Of a stretch of DNA of 5,871 bases, positions 5,402-5,871 are shown one piece after another. The number at the start of each line of letters is the position of its first letter. Within the stretch, counting starts at the first letter, position 1. The translations under genes were made by a program, and so were the position numbers. The DNA comes from an uncultured Duganella sp. (GTDB lineage: Bacteria > Pseudomonadota > Gammaproteobacteria > Burkholderiales > Burkholderiaceae). The notes under the pieces were generated by a model that worked only from the letters and a program-made list of their open reading frames with translations, was not told the origin of the DNA and searched no databases. Location: the NCBI GenBank assembly GCA_946482335.1, contig CAMLRG010000270.1:1-5871 (forward strand), read 5' to 3'.

Positions 5402-5871
5402 ATGACACGCTCGCCGAATGACCAACTGGAAGACGATTCGATTCCGGAGGAATTTCCGGACGAGCCGATCGACGAAGTCGCGATCGATTCCATGGAACCG
5501 GACGGCGAAGTTGCGGTCGAGGGCGGCGGCGCCGTCCTGGAAAGCGTCGACGAGCTGAAAAAAGTGCTGGCGGCGGAGCTCTCCACCGACACCACCCAGC
5601 ACTACCTGAACCAGATCGGCACCCGGCCCTTGCTGACGGCGCAGCAGGAAGTGCATTTCGCCACCCTGGCCAAACAGGGCGACTTTTCGGCCCGCCAGAC
5701 CATGATCGAGCATAACCTGCGGCTGGTGGTGTCGATCGCCAAACATTACATCAACCGCGGCGTGGTCCTGCTCGACATGATCGAGGAGGGCAATATCGGC
5801 TTGATGCGCGCCATCGACAAATTCGAGCCGGAGCGCGGTTTCCGCTTTTCGACCTATGCCACCTGGTGGAT
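5402..5871 (+). CDS. rpoS: RNA polymerase sigma factor RpoS, 5' part, cut by the right edge
   Basis: The first 156 codons of the stationary-phase and general stress sigma factor (sigma-38 group); the frame is open to the window end. Residues 1-50 form an acidic extension with 17 Asp/Glu. Region 1.2 spans about 64-97 ([20 protein letters not shown], then [12 protein letters not shown]). Region 2 begins near 98 with [23 protein letters not shown], then [19 protein letters not shown] (123-141) for core RNA polymerase binding and [10 protein letters not shown] (147-156) for -10 recognition and melting. FSTYATWW is invariant in group 1/2 sigma factors. The assignment as RpoS rather than RpoD or RpoH rests on the short N-terminus, the R-P-L-L-T-A-Q-Q-E start of region 1.2 and the position after nlpD. 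The ATG lies 10 bases after the nlpD stop with no clear Shine-Dalgarno, so translation may be coupled or controlled post-transcriptionally. Region 3 and 4 lie outside the window. Confidence 0.95.
   Translation, partial: MTRSPNDQLEDDSIPEEFPDEPIDEVAIDSMEPDGEVAVEGGGAVLESVDELKKVLAAELSTDTTQHYLNQIGTRPLLTAQQEVHFATLAKQGDFSARQTMIEHNLRLVVSIAKHYINRGVVLLDMIEEGNIGLMRAIDKFEPERGFRFSTYATWW

Overview
The window looks like a chromosomal segment from a high-GC betaproteobacterium, most likely of the Oxalobacteraceae (Massilia/Duganella/Janthinobacterium type). The grounds are the gene order surE-pcm-nlpD-rpoS, the protein sequences themselves (for example a Pcm with a long N-terminal extension and an RpoS with an acidic N-terminal extension) and a GC content near 70% in most genes. 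The genus is an inference; no rRNA or other marker is present.

Layout. Bases 1-45 may hold the last codons of a rightward gene that converges on the first full gene. Bases 46-1020 (minus strand) encode a zinc-free medium-chain NAD(P)H:quinone oxidoreductase-type enzyme with a strong ribosome binding site. A 115-bp divergent intergenic region (1021-1135) follows and contains an 18-bp near-perfect palindrome, best read as a repressor operator for the oxidoreductase gene. Next come two rightward genes 20 bp apart: a small TIR-domain protein (1136-1741) and a ParA/MinD-like P-loop ATPase of the KGGVGR type (1762-2805). From 2860 the conserved stress and stationary-phase block begins: surE (nucleotidase), pcm (protein L-isoaspartate methyltransferase, overlapping surE by an ATGA), nlpD (LysM/LytM lipoprotein that activates an amidase) and the first 156 codons of rpoS, which runs off the right edge.

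How the genes fit together. surE-pcm-nlpD-rpoS is an old, widely conserved neighbourhood combining damage repair, envelope maintenance and the general stress sigma factor. The TIR + KGGVGR-ATPase pair is the accessory element and the most interesting part of the window. It resembles two-component signalling or conflict modules in which a TIR effector is paired with a SIMIBI-class NTPase. The ATPase is odd in having lost both lysines of the deviant Walker A motif (Q-G-G-V-G-R-T). The TIR gene has clearly lower GC than its neighbours, and the pair sits directly upstream of surE with no visible terminator between them, so read-through into the surE-rpoS block is possible.
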